Assembly (NCBI GenBank): GCA_946894095.1
Contig: OX335647.2
Location: forward strand, 20,354,001-20,418,000
DNA: 64,000 bases
Reading direction: 5' to 3'
From: Incurvaria masculella
Taxonomy: Eukaryota; Arthropoda; Insecta; Lepidoptera; Incurvariidae
This document shows, in pieces, positions 1 through 13,400 of the stretch. Position 1 is the stretch's first letter. Every line of letters begins with the position of its first letter. Under the pieces are notes generated by a model that was not told the DNA's origin, did not search any database, and saw nothing but the letters and a program-made list of their open reading frames with translations. The position numbers and the translations under genes were made by a program.

Positions 1-1564
1 TTCTTATTTTTATTACATTATTACATATTTTGTGGGGTTATTATAGTATTGCGAGGTAACATTGATTTGGATGGGGGCGCGGGACGTTCCCTGCCGCTCC
101 AACCGTCGTTCGTTCAGAGCGGTTGTGCCGACTCGGGGCGGGGTGAACTCGCGCGCCGAACAGCGGGTGTACATACCTATACAGTCACATGGATTGGTGG
201 CGCGAGCGGCGAGTCACGTGATACGTGCGTCTCGGGTCACAGAGGGAGCGTCATGGAAGATATTATTATTGAAAAACGGAACCGCGCGCGCTTATTACCA
301 TTATTCTAGAGATTGTGTTTTAAAGATAGATTAATTATGAATGAAGGAATGATTAGTTATGTAGTTATGGATGTTAGATATTAAAGAAGACAGACTCTTT
401 GAAGGTTACGATATACCATCGGGGTTTAGTTATTTTTTTTTGAGTTTAAAAGTTGGTGTTATTTGATAGGAATAAGGGATTAAAATTTTGCGGTTTATAG
501 TGCAATTACTTAGACATATTTACAACAATGAAGTGCAAATGGCCTTGAGTGAGTAAGGAAGATTCGAGAACAAAACGAGAATTAGTAATGACTATGAGTT
601 TATGTGAGGATGAGATTAACTAGAGTTAGGGTTCCGTAGAGATTGAAAAAAAAAGGGGACGAGTACTAGGAGTGAAGTTGTTATGACAGTCTATTCCGGT
701 GAAATCTGAGATATGAATGTTCGGGTCGGAGGTGCATATTAGTACGAGTGTTGGACTTAGGGAGGATAAAATGATGTGTGGGTGGCTTCGCGATAACGAG
801 TTGTGGATATTTTATTGTATGAAGGTGGGGGCGAACGTTGTGCTATGATGCGATATCATGATGTTTGGATGTTAGTCGGGGTGATGTTTGCATGCGTTTT
901 AGCCACAAGAAGGTTGACGTCATTATCGTATACGAGAGGTGTGGAATGGGAAATATTTATTTAGGGATGGGTCGGTTACTGTATATAGGGGATCCCGTCG
1001 CTGACCGTGTTGATAGTGGGTGATGGTGTATTACCTTTTGGAGAAAGATATAATAATAATAATTTATTTAACAATTTTTATTGATTTCTTTTAACAATAA
1101 TGTTGACGGGTATTTAAAATTTAATACAATTCGGTGAATACTATTTTCGTATTTTGAGATTATTCGGACACAAATCTGAATTTATTTAGATTGACATAAT
1201 AGTGACGGCCAAGTATGTTGGCTTGCGTTTTGAGTATTATTGTAACGTAGTTCGAGCAGGTGTATCATGCTGGTGGTAGGGTTTGGAAACAAATTTAAAG
1301 GCAAACTGGAGAAGGGGAAGGCGTTGCGGTATGAATAAATATATGTATACAATGTATGCATATACGTATGGTGATAAGTCAATGAAGGTATTATTTGATT
1401 ATTAAGGGTTGCCAATTTAAATCGTTGTTATGAGTCCAGAGGGGTTTCACTCCAATTGGGATCAATAGTATCAAGATTATCGTTAAATATGTGCTTGATT
1501 TCTGGAGTCGGGTTTAAAAAAAAAAAAAAAAAAAAAAATTAGGAAGAAGATAGGGTTACATTCT

Positions 1565-1582
1565 GGGGGGGGGGGGGGGGGG
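1565..1582 (+). repeat. Poly(G) run of 18
   Basis: 18 consecutive G, shortly after a poly(A) run at 1516-1538. Such long G runs are rare in insect DNA and prone to length errors. Confidence 0.9.
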
Positions 1583-2110
1583 ATTACGAGTGATGATGGC
1601 ATAGGCTAATTTTAGCGTGTCTCTTTCCCTAGAGTTCAACTTTAGTGTAAGTGAAATAGTATTAAAAGTGTGGATAGACTTAGTGAATGGGAGCATTGAA
1701 ACGGTCTTATTGTGAGGTGACGACGGGATATCGAAAAAAAAAAAATTTTTTTTCAGAAGTAGACAGAAAAATAGCGATTGGTTTTAGCAAGTAGGGAAGT
1801 GAACTTAAATTTGAACTTGAGCAAACGTTGTTGGAAGATTACGCGGGAAATTTCGAATACTTAGTTCAGTGTGACCACGGAATTGGAAAATAGGTTAGAA
1901 GTGACAGTTGCTCCAATATTGGTGACGTACTATGACCAAAGAGTCAGTCTACGGGTATGCGGCGGTGTTTCGCGGGACCACGGAATTGGGGAAAGGTGGA
2001 AATGATATTTCCGCTATGGCTGAGGGGGGATCAGAGACTAGGAGGGAGTGGGGGCGATCGTATTCGGCTACATATATGTATGATAAAATGGTTATCAGAT
2101 AAGGGGGGGG

Positions 2111-2237
2111 TAGAAGGATAATGGGGGTTTCGGTAAGTTAAGGGTAGAAGTGTTTAGAATGGGGGGGGGGGGGGTAGAAGGATAATGGGGGTTTCGGTAA
2201 GTTAAGGGTAGAGGTGTTTAGAATGGGGGGGGGGGGT
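2111..2237 (+). repeat. Two-copy tandem repeat, about 64 bp, ending in G runs
   Basis: TAGAAGGATAATGGGGGTTT ... GTGTTTAGAATGGGG occurs twice; each ends in 12-14 G. Confidence 0.8.
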
Positions 2238-5200
2238 TAAAAAAAAAGGGGGATTAGTGTAAGAGTGTGTTTGAGTGGATTCAATGGTATAGTTTTCTTT
2301 GATATTTTGTGTGATTTATTATGATTATTAAATTGATTATTGAAAGAATATTTAGGAGAATGTGAACCATGGGTGTGTTTGATTAGGTTTTTCTTTGCTG
2401 AGCAGTAATTGAAATATCGTAAATATAAATCACTTAGTTTTTTATTACCATAGATATGAAGCTTGAATAAGGTTCTCTGGATTATTTGATTAAATCATTC
2501 ATTTATTAGACTTTGTTTTAGATTATAAATTATTAAATTTGATTTATAGTGATGATTTCACTGTGATGGTTTGTTACAAAATATTCGAGGACAACATCAA
2601 ATAATTACCTTGATATTTTGATGGTTTCAGCGAGTTGCCAAAGTTGAAACTATATCATCTGCTGATGGTAAATATACAATGAACTTCATACAAATGCACT
2701 TAATAAATTGTGGTTCAAGAAATTAAATATATTTTATTTTATTACTTTTAAGCTTCAAATCAGTAAATTTCAAATCATGTAAATTTTGAAGAGGAAAGGC
2801 TTTGATGTGTTTCAACCGATATTTTCAGAACATCTTTTGTTCAACATATCCAGTACTCGTTTGAGTTGTCTTCGATCACGATATATGTGAGATAATTTTC
2901 ACATACGTTTTCCAAACGTTTGATTTATTAACGATCTATACTTCCTGTATTTTATGTTGGTGCTTTTATCAACTTCAAATTTATTCTTGGTATTGATTAT
3001 GAGGTCGGCTACGATTCAATTTAACTGAATTGTAGAATACCTGTCTTGATTAAAATAAAATGACATGGATTCTGTGGAGATCTCAATAAAATAATAAAAC
3101 AAATAGAGTTCATCCACATTGCTAGTTGACCGTGTTGTCCGATGGCCAATTATGGAGATATGAGTGCCTTTTGTGTTCATGGCTTAACTAGTTATGGAAA
3201 GTCGTTTATGAAGAAGATCCTTAGCTGAATAGCGGGTGACTTCCACCGATGGATCAGTTGACAAGATGGGGACTTGCAAACTGCAACGTGGGAAGTATTG
3301 GTTAACCTTCAAAACCACACACTCACCCGGAGTGCAACGTTGACGAGTACTACTAGTGAATTGACCATGAATACATAGGGTAAACATTGTTCATATTGTT
3401 CCCAGAGAACAACTGAAAACACCATACAATTTCAATGCGAATTTGAGGTTCGGTCATTGTGTATTTCAGACTATAAAGTTTGAATTGCTTGAATACATTA
3501 AACAGCTTCCTGAACCATTCCATATTAGGGCATTGTGATCATATAATGACTGTGTTCACTAAATCAGCCCAATGTCAGAGGAAAAATGCCAGAACCACAC
3601 CTATTTATTAATGGCGAGTACAGGCATTTGCAGGGTTTAGCACGCTGCTGCGTGACGCTGAGATGGCAGTAAAATCCAACCCTTCATAGTTGGTATGCTC
3701 TATGTACAACAATAATTCGAAAATGACCATGTCATTTATGCAGTAACATCCAACCCTTCGTAGCTGGTATGCAAATATATTCAATCAAGTTATATGATCA
3801 TATCATAAGCCTGACCTCCCCGTCGGCAGATGTAAAGTAGAGATCAGTGAATTGGATCTCTTTCTTTTTTTTGCTAAATTTTGAGCATGGAAATTTCTTC
3901 AAAATTTGTAACAACAAAGAGGAGAAAGCGATTCGGATATTTAGGCAGGCTTTCAATTGGTTGAGCGGTGGAGAACATTTTTCAATTTTCAATGGGGCTC
4001 TACTATTGGGGCCTAGCCCAAAATCGTCTTAATTTTCATCATTCTTTGTAATTTCCGCGAATTTTCATTTCAATTTTCGACTTTTATGTATCGAAGGTTA
4101 TTGAGCAGGAATATAATAACTTTTGCTGAAATATTTAATGTTTTCTTAGTTGTAGAATAAGAGAAGGATGTATACAATATAGTATGGATGAGTAATATTT
4201 TAGTCAAATACTTAGGTAAACCATATATGAGGTTAAGTATAAATGATTGAATTAAAAATAGATTAATAATACTAAACGAACACGTGCCTTTATCAGTCAT
4301 TGAGTTGAGTTTAATTTAGTAGGTGTATGAAAAAAATTATAGGTACATATGTTATGTAGGTACAGTAGATGGGGTATATGTAGGCTAGGTTAGGTTTGGG
4401 CTGTAGGTGGTTATAGTTAGATTAGATTGGGTTAGGCTGGTAAGATTAGGATAAATTATGGATGTAGGTTAGGTTAAATAAGTTGATTACTTTGGAGGAG
4501 GTTAGATTAAGTTTAAAAAAAAAAAAAACAAAAAAAAGACCAACTACAAAGTTAGGTAGGAAACGAAACAAAAAAAATATGGGAAATTCACAGTAGATAA
4601 AAGGATGTTGAAGGTAATTTTGAGATGGGGGCGTGGTTGGGGTTTCCTTATTATGGAATAAACACTTTATTTTCTTTCACGTTGTATCAATTGTCCTTAC
4701 TTTATTGAATTAACTGCTTCCCTGCGTGTGGCATCATGTGCCATGTGCAGTCACAGTTAATTGGGGGCGGCTGTGGACGGCCAGCCTCCACACTCAAAAC
4801 ATGATATATAAATATAACAAAGTAGCGTCCTATAGGCATATGAAAGTTGCGTTGCGATGCACGCTTAGCGACAAGTAAAAATAATACTTTTGTTTTACGC
4901 ACATCTGACTAAGCATAAAATCAAGGTCAGCGGAGGTAGGACCCTGAGCGATCGCGCAGGTACAACGTTCGAAAGTACTCGAATAATGCTCTGCTTAGCG
5001 ACAGGTAAATAATAATAAAATAGTAAGAACACGACTCACGCGCCCAAGGCCAAGTGGAGACGAGGGGGTGGAGAGCGGGTACAGAGGAGCGGGTGTTGGC
5101 AGACAGAAGGAGGAGGAAGAGGGGAGGGTGCGCATGACCACTCGAGAAATGGCGGGATTCCAAGGGAGGGGCGAGGGGGGATCAGAGCCCAGCACGGGCG

Positions 5201-5790
5201 GAGCGCGCGGATCCCGAGTTAGTTGGCGTCGGCGGTACCTGGAGAGCGGTGGGTGCCTCTATTTGAAAGAATTCGGCGCGAGGTTTGAATACGCGAGTGT
5301 TTTTTCTATGGAATTTGCTTTGGCAAAGTCCTTTTCCCTCGTTTAGATTCTGGTTTGGGGGCATTGAAACGGGTCATTGGGTTTGAGAGAGTAGCAAAAG
5401 TGCAAATTTAGGAACGAGATGAGTTAGCTAAATAATCTTTATTTTCTTACAGAATAGGTAGATTCGCAAGCGGGTTTTTTTTGAAATTTTTAATAGAGTG
5501 AGGTGGATACGGCTCTGGACCTTGGTAAGTCTGTACATATTTTTAAGGACGAGGAGCGGTAGGAAGCCGCTGGAAGGTATTCCTAGCACAGGACACTTAT
5601 ATTTAGGATTATATTTTGTACTAACATTTACGCCGTGTGGGTGAGCCGACGGCATATGTATTGATTGTATATCGAAGCTCGCGCGGTTTGGGAGACGCGC
5701 AAGCGCATTGGATGAACGATTAAATATGCTAATGTACTGCAATTTTGACTTACGAATAGTATGGAGGGAGATTTTATAAAGATCTAGGTA

Positions 5791-6281
5791 AAGTTTTACG
5801 TGGAATAAAATCTCTGGATACAGTGGGGAGGGTTCTTTTGTGCTCGAATAATTTGTACTATATTTTAGGAAAGGTCTTACGTGCAAATTGATGGTCCGAC
5901 GGATCGGATGAGAGTCACAGGCCAAGTTTTATGTGGAATAAAATCTTGATTTACAGTGGAAAGAGTTCTTATGTGTTTAAATAATTTGTAGGATATTCAG
6001 GAAGGATCTTACGTGCAAATTGATAGTGCGGCGGCTCGGTTGAGGGTACAGGTTGAGTTGTATGCGAAATGAGATCTCGCTTTACAGTGGGAAAGGCTAC
6101 TGTGTATGATTAATGATTACTATATATTTAGGGAGTGTATTTATGTGTGTATTGATGGAGCGATGACATAAATGAGAGTCTGTGTTAAGTTTTATGTGGA
6201 ATCAAGTCTCACCTTACAGCAAGGAGGGTTTGCTGTGTAGAAAGATGTGGGTTATATTCAGGAAGGAATGGGAGTGTATGG
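5791..6281. repeat. Tandem repeat, about 132-bp unit, four copies
   Basis: Units start at 5791, 5924, 6055 and 6187 (lengths 133, 131, 132, partial). Each opens AAGTTTTATGTGGAATAAAA or close, then ACAGTGG, GGAAGGTCTTACGTGCAAA and GAGAGTCACAGG. Identity falls with distance from the first pair. Confidence 0.8.
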
Positions 6282-7035
6282 GAAGTTAAAAGGTAGACGA
6301 GATAAGAGAGATAGGAGGAAGAGATGGAGGAGAGGAGACTTTCGTACCAAAGGGGACTCATGTTGAATCCTAGGAAAACCTTGTGTGGTTACGAAATAGG
6401 TCCAATAACGGGAAAGGGGCTAGTATTTAACTCTATAGGATGGCAGGTTACCCGGAGGGAGAGAGAGAGAGTTGCCTACAGAAAACTCACTTAATATTTT
6501 AGGCGGACGGGGACAATTGAGGTGGAAACCAGTGGATCAGTGAGGCTAAGACTAATTCTTTCACTATCATTGAGAACACAAGTGGAGACCAGGAGTGGGG
6601 GCGATGGATTATGTTAGTACTAAGATGGAGTTCTCGATATTTGGGCAAAACTAGGAGGAAAGGCAGAGCTGTAGGTTTGAAAGAGTACTAAATCGTAAGT
6701 AGATGATCGATTCGACCTGAGAACTGTGTTGTTAATCGTGTAAGTAATAAGCCGGGTCGAGAAATCATTCAGGCTTTCCTGGTCCAAACACTGGTGTGAT
6801 TGCGAGAAGAAGCAATCTGTCCAGCTCGGCGGTTACGTCAGGAACATGTCTGAGCTATCCCCTAATTAAGTTACCCTTTCCAAGAGAGACGTTGGACTTC
6901 ATCCCAATACGTGGAATCACAGTGCGAAACCTTAACAAAACGTAGAGTCCATCAGACGAAGTAAATACTCGATTCCCGTAGGGGTGACTCCACCGTGGTC
7001 TTTGTGTAAACGACAACACTCTGCTCAGGAGGTAC

Positions 7036-7236
7036 TTGGAGTCAAAAAATGGATACACGAACTTCTGCGTACATATGACAAAAGATTAGTGAATTAGGGA
7101 ATGAAAGAGGCTTATTTCAAAAGACTGGGGGCAGAGAGCTCTTGGTCCGATCTAAGCATTAGAGCAGGCTGTCTTGTCATGTTAGGGCCAAAAGACATAC
7201 GTTTTGACGTACGTCCGGCACGAATAGGATGGTGAT

Positions 7237-7285
<49 letters not shown>

Positions 7286-10200
7286 GATATTTTTTTCCAG
7301 GGACAGCCTCGCGCCAGTAGGTGCGCATCGAAGTGGATGTATTAGACTCCAAGCTGCCAGAGAATCGAAAGTAGTTAGTTTTAAGTAGATTTTGCTACGG
7401 CTCTGCCAAGAAAAATGTTGTTAGCGAGGGGTGAGTCAAGCCGAGCCAGTTATCCTTGCACGCTTAGAGCTGGGAGCTCATTCGATAGCTTGGGCTGCGA
7501 GTTTGATAACTAAGTAACAAAAAAAAGGGGGGCAAAAATATATATTACGCCATTCAGCTTCCAGTCCAGGTAGTTAGTCTAAGACAAGGAAGAATGTACT
7601 AGCCTGGGGATAGAATAAGAGAGGGCCCGTGAAGGCCCCAGGATTTTAGGATGTGTAACGTGGTGAATGTTGACTTGTGAAGGGAAGAATGTGGCATGAA
7701 GAAGAGTAGCACTGGAACTGAATGGGTTTAAAAAAAAAAGGGGGTAACACTATATACTCTTGCATTGCGGCTCGACTTGACCTGTCCGTCGAAAGGGAAG
7801 AAGAGGAGACATTAGAACCCTTCAGGACTGAGGAAATAGCTAAAGCAATATTGGGAAATAACTGAGGAGGATGCTGGACCCGGTATAGAGGCAAGAACTC
7901 ACTTTCTTTCTCTCTCTGATTGGTCTAAAGACGGGGAACCGATGAAATAGTTGAGGATTAATATATCAGCAGAATGGAGGGGAAACCCAGGCTGAAATGA
8001 GTGCTTCGTGACGGAAGCTCACGAATCAGTCGGAAACTACTATTTTTTTAGAGAGCCGATCTGACATTATCGAGGGGCGAAAACGAAGAATGAAGGATAA
8101 TGAACACGTGCGGTCGTGTGAGGAGGACAAGGAGGGTGTTCTTGTCAGTGGGTTCTTACCCCAGAATCATGAGAAATAATGTATGTGTGTGGGTGGAATG
8201 AGGAAGTGCGTCAGCGCACGCTGAACCAGAAAGATATCAATTTCCTAGGAACAGTGTTGAATAGTAGGACTGGGAGTCCGTAGTGTGGTCGACGGAACAG
8301 CCACGAGCACCATTTCGCTTTTCCTAGACAAAATCTATCTAGCTAGCTACAAAAGAATGAAACGATATATTCTTCACAGAAATGTTAAGGCGATGGATGT
8401 TGAGTTGTGGGAAGCATGTTTAATCCACATATTTGTGCACGCTATGTGGATTTTTGTTTGCAGTGCAGCCAGAAAACGAGGCATTACGGGACATCGGTCG
8501 GGTCTGGGATCTCTATGAGGCTCCATGCCAGATTGATTGTACCTTAAACGTAAATGTAGCATCACTAACGAACATTCCGAGAAGCTGCGGATCCTGAATT
8601 TGAGCCTCAAGTTAGATTGGGCGGTACCCCTTTATACTGAAAGGAGCCGGAACCCATTAAGACTTTCATACTCAGTCAAACTCTAGAGAACCATGAAAGA
8701 AAAATATAGTATTGACATTATCGCACAAAACTACACTACGATAATACAATACATACCAAAAAATCTCTCTGAACATAAATGACACTATGACACCGTAATT
8801 TAAATTTTTGGCATTTGGACCTAGGAGTCATGTTCCAATATTAAATTTCACCTCGCTTGAGAGGAAGGCGGAGGCCATACCCTGGTTCGCTGACAACCGG
8901 CGACCAGGTTGACTATTTTAATGAATACAAAATCTGAAGGCATATCCATTTTGGATTGACCTCAGTGTACATTTCGCAGGCAACTTTCTGTTTCCCTGCT
9001 TAAATTAATCGACAACCTTGAGGGTTTGTCATGACTGCGGATAACCGCTTATCTTGAACTGCTGTTTCTATCAGCTCTTCTGAAAGCCTTTATTGGCTTT
9101 ACCACGATCTGCCAAGTGCCGGAACCGTGAAAATGTGGAGACACTCTCATGACCTACCCTGAGTCCAGGAAAGGCTTGGCAACGTGTGTGGGTGATGTCA
9201 CCTGTCGCAAAAATCTTTAATGTGGCTACGCTTTGGTGCATCCGAGGCAGTCCACGAAACTACCCTTAAGTCCATGCATTAGTAATGGCAGATGGGAAGG
9301 TCTGAGGTATGTCCTACATTCATGTGGGCTGGTACAAGACAGATTCGTAACTATGGTCACCCGCCGTAGTTTTCCGTCACCGTTTGATCGGCTGACAAGA
9401 CGAACATTCTTGTGATACCTAATGTGTCGTACTTGACGTCGTCAGTGGACACTCAAAATATATAGTGGTCATGTTGTAAATCCAATACCCCAATTGGTAT
9501 ATAATGAACCACATAAACTCATATTTCCCTACACGGGAATTGAGCCTTGGTGTTCAGAGGCCATATTCAGGATGGTTGGCCGCCGCTTTTTGAAGCAGAG
9601 GTCGCATATACAGCCTGAAGGCAGGAAGGCGATCATGTGGGGACGCGGGATAACAGTGCCACGGATGGACCTTGGACTGTGAGGGGCGTCACCATTTACC
9701 CCATGGGGTAAAAATTTTTTGAAGTTCTGGGCATGCTAAAATGCTCTATTCCAATCAATTCAGATTTGTGTTTGTATGTGAGAGCGCGTGTATGAGAGAG
9801 AGAGAGATTATGTATCAGGTTAGGATAGGGAGAAAGGAACCGATTAGAAGAACCGAAAGAGACAGACAGCTAGGTACAGGAGGAGGGCATAGCACCAATG
9901 AGGATTTGACAACAATATTCAGGAGAACACATGTTACCTAAGCAAGTAATGTAGTCAAATAACTAGATTTAACGTGAGCAAATCAGGAAACAGTAAATGG
10001 GAATATATTAGACGAATGGTTATGTAATGTAAATAATGAAAGCATATAGGACGATCACGAGCCAATGGGGAGAACAAATGGGACGAGTGGATACATGGTA
10101 AATAGGTAATTAATGTAGGATGTATCCAAGGGAAATATAAGGTACATAACTTAGGTTAGATATGTATAAGCTAATGTAGGCTAGGAGTCTATTTAAGGGG

Positions 10201-10367
10201 GGGTCTGGAGGTTTACAACCTGATAAGAATAAATATTTTGTAACAAAAGTGACTAAGATGTAACAAATTCGTGATATGTATTCTCCTTTACATAAATTAT
10301 TAAATGCCGATATAATATAAAATACATTCGTATAGAAAAGATCAAACAAGGGCACGCGCCAGCTCAC
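7036..10367. other. Gene-poor region left of integrin exon 4
   Basis: Presumed intron of the integrin gene. G-rich on the + strand at 7080-8250 and 9720-10210; 8600-9700 is balanced in composition and could be an old transposon, but no protein motif is recognisable in any frame. Confidence 0.4.
7240..7280 (+). repeat. Poly(A) run of 41
   Basis: 41 consecutive A. Possibly a retrotransposon tail or an assembly-length uncertainty. Confidence 0.9.
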
Positions 10368-10444
10368 CGCAAATGTATCGCCGGCACTGTAGATATTGGC
10401 TCCGAGCCAAGTGTAGTGGTCGTAATATGTCAGGCCAGCGTGAT
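10368..10444 (-). CDS. Integrin alpha exon 4 (WLG motif)
   Basis: Acceptor TTCACAG, donor GCG|GTGAGC, 77 nt. It joins in phase to exon 3 to read NHAGLTYYDHYTWLGANIYS; WLG followed by a short Gly-Asp turn is the next conserved integrin alpha landmark. The expected next piece (a CAPRW-like motif) is not found convincingly below this point. Confidence 0.72.
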
Positions 10445-13400
10445 CTGTGAATAAGCACCACCGGGAAATCAGCCATCAATATACAGGATATTTAGCAATT
10501 CGATACATGCCTTCTAAGGAGTCATTCTCGAGCTAATTTGCAAAAGTCAGTTTTTGAGTTATTAATGTTATTTTTTCTTTGTTATTATGAAACAGTGATG
10601 ATTATGAAATAACTACTACTCTCTAGGCATTTTATTAGCGATTTTATAATAGCTGATGAATGAGAGACCACACCTTAGACTTCTTAATGAGGACCTTTTT
10701 CTTAAAGCATAATCGACAGCGCAAACCCAACTAAACAATAAAAAATATGGAACTTGTGTGACAACATTTGTACCTTTTCTGAAAGCTTATGAAATAATGA
10801 AGTTATTTCCGTAATTTTTTTGCCACGTGTCATACTTTTTTTTGTAATCCTTTTTTATTATAACACAGAACATTCTTAAAAATCTTAAAACTTAAATAAC
10901 TAAAAAACTATTAATTTTAGACCCCCATTTCAGTGGGCTAAATTTGTTCAAAATTAGCTCTAGAATGAACCCTTCTAAGGAATAATGTTTTGAAAACTTA
11001 CGGTTTTCCGGTGTGCAATGCCGTGCTTGGCCGACATGTTTCGCCTCCCACGATGCTTCCGTCGTGGGAGGCGAAACAGGCCTGGCATGGCATCTAATTC
11101 CTTCGGAAAGCGGTGTGTTGGGTAAATATCATGACGGTGAGTGGTATCCACCCATATCCAGTTACATAAAAAACAATGACGTACTAACTTCTATTCACAG
11201 TGTGTTTGATTGTTAAGGACTTGCAGGTAAATTCAGGGTTATCTGCCTTGGAGACGATTTCGGCGGTGAGGTCACACGTATATATCGTGCCGTCAACGTT
11301 CTCTATAGGAGCTCCGACCAACATCCTGCAATAAATATTGAGTATATTAATGTACACATTTAACACAGATAAATCGGTATCACTTATACATATATGTATA
11401 CCCATAGCAAGCCATCCAAACATGGGCAACAAATTCATACTGCACTATATTGCATCGATATCGACTACCTGATTAACTACAGAGCTCGAGTACTATGAAT
11501 CCTAATTGCGTAAAAATCATCCAAAATAGCATATTCAGAAAGGCTCCATTATTATGCATAAGTATATCTAAAAATAAAATATTACTTGAATTACAAAATA
11601 AACATGTATAATTTTCAATTACTGGCTAATAGAAACATGCACATCGACTAGTAAGCATCCATATTCTCAGACATCCCAAAAAACACACACACACCCTCAC
11701 ACACCCTACCTTACACGCATGCATATTGAACTTATTTAGTTTAAGTTTAACTGTATACGGCGTTTTCCTATAAAATAAACAAATACATTATATGCATGCT
11801 GCCTGATCTATCTACTGAATTCTTCTGCTCATTCACACTTCTTCACTATCTCTAACCTTCTAGCAATATACCGTTTACAAGTATATCGAACATTGGAAGC
11901 GGTTACACCATAATTTAAATCCCATATTATAATAGCCATCATTGTGAAGAAAGAAAATTACTCTCATAATAGCCACCATTATTCTAGATGTTTCAAGAAA
12001 GAAAATTACTCTTGAATTAAAAAAAACCGCGTTTTTTAATTAAATGAAATATATAAGTATGTGTTTATTTAGACTTTCACTGTTGTTACACATTATTATT
12101 AAAATGTTTTCGGAGCAAGTAAGCGAGTTTTAACACTGTCTATCCGAAAACATTTTAATAATAATATAAGTATGTATTCCATTTAAAGAAGATTGCTTTT
12201 GAATACAGTATTTTTAAACTAAATAATTATTTTCATAACAAAATTTTAGTATTATGGAACTTGGCTTGAAACTTGCAACTTGTTTCTTTAAATTTTACGA
12301 TTAAAAGCCTATAATTTAAAATCTAAACATCCATTATTTTTATTCAAAGAAATCGCGCTGCTACCCTCGGGAGAAACCTGTTTCCTACATCAAAACATTT
12401 CCGATTTAATAATTTCTATTGAATTTATTTTTAAATCCCAGTAGCTAGTCTCCTATGTTTTCATAATTAGTTTTTCACGTAAATTACTGAGTGAATACAA
12501 CTTTTTGATTCAAAATTTACCATATTGGGCATTTTATATTTCAGTACATAAAAAAAATATAAAATAAAAAAACATGTATGTTTACGTACGGATTATATGT
12601 TGTTTTTGGCATAATATCATCCAAAAATATTTAAGATTGGAGTAACAAATAGCTTTCCCTTTTGATATGGGCTGCAACGAAAAAAATACTCTCTACACAG
12701 ACGTCAACAGACCTTGATACTTGATCGGTGAGATTTTGTACCGCGATGCTGTAGCCAAAGAGACTATTCGGTTTTGACTTGTCACGTCTTACGTAAAGAA
12801 AATCGTTCGGGTGGTAGATTTCTTTTGGAGCGTTGATGGCAGATGCCGCCTCGATGGCGCTGAACACTACTAGCGCGACCACTAGCCTCCAGACTCGCCC
12901 TGCACAATTTCAATCACACAATGTTCTGAAAACAAAGTCCGACGTTGTATGAAGAACATTTTCATGGGTGCGATAACCACGCCGAACGGCCTGGTGATTC
13001 GTAAAATTATATAGACTATAAAATTAGACTAAAAAAATTAAATTGTATAGAATATTTATCTTGTAATATTCTTGAAACAAATAAAATATCAATGCATAAT
13101 TTAAATTAAAAAAAACATTTATCGATTCAAGAACATGCTCGAAAGAGAGAAGCAAGAACAGTATAATTTGGTTTAAGACATTTCGTATTCGAGCAAAAAT
13201 AAAAAAATTTTGCTCGATTCTTAAAAGGAATTCAATATTCATTGTTTCGAGAATACGCTCGAGAGTCAACCAAAGATAATAATACATGTTCTTGGTGCAA
13301 TTACCCATTTTCATTGTGACAAAACAATAGGGCTCCTTGAGTAAAGAATGAATGTTATTTCAATATTAAGAAGTGTATTGCTTGAATTAAACAAAATTAC

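Larger units (their letters stand above)
1..6930. other. Strand-asymmetric, gene-poor region
   Basis: No supported gene. The + strand is markedly rich in G and poor in C over most of 1-2280 and 5000-6930, with long A and G runs, the 64-bp and 132-bp tandem repeats, and phrases that recur at distance (GCATTGAAACGG at about 1691 and 5361; GGGGGGATCAGAG at about 2025 and 5177; AGTGGGGGCGAT at about 2047 and 6596). The recurrences suggest relics of one large repeat family. Positions 2280-4000 are more balanced, ordinary AT-rich DNA. Confidence 0.5.

Noticed and set aside
5068..5346. Plus-strand 92-codon frame (Gly/Arg/Glu-rich).
   Set aside because: Base composition alone explains it; no motif, no splice context, and the opposite strand is equally open.
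5428..5925. Minus-strand 165-codon frame, the longest in the left region.
   Set aside because: It ends inside the 132-bp tandem repeat and its residues follow the base skew; no recognisable domain.
6932..7035. Possible integrin exon 5 (minus strand reads SFTQRPRWSHPYG and FTSSDGLYVLL, with AG and GT borders and a matching entry phase).
   Set aside because: It has a PRW triplet like the integrin CAPRW motif but lacks both expected cysteines, and the distance from WLG is longer than usual. Kept as an unproven candidate only.
8374..8610. Frames on both strands near 8.3-8.6 kb considered as integrin exons.
   Set aside because: No FG-GAP, DxDxDG or Cys pattern, and no splice sites in the right phase.
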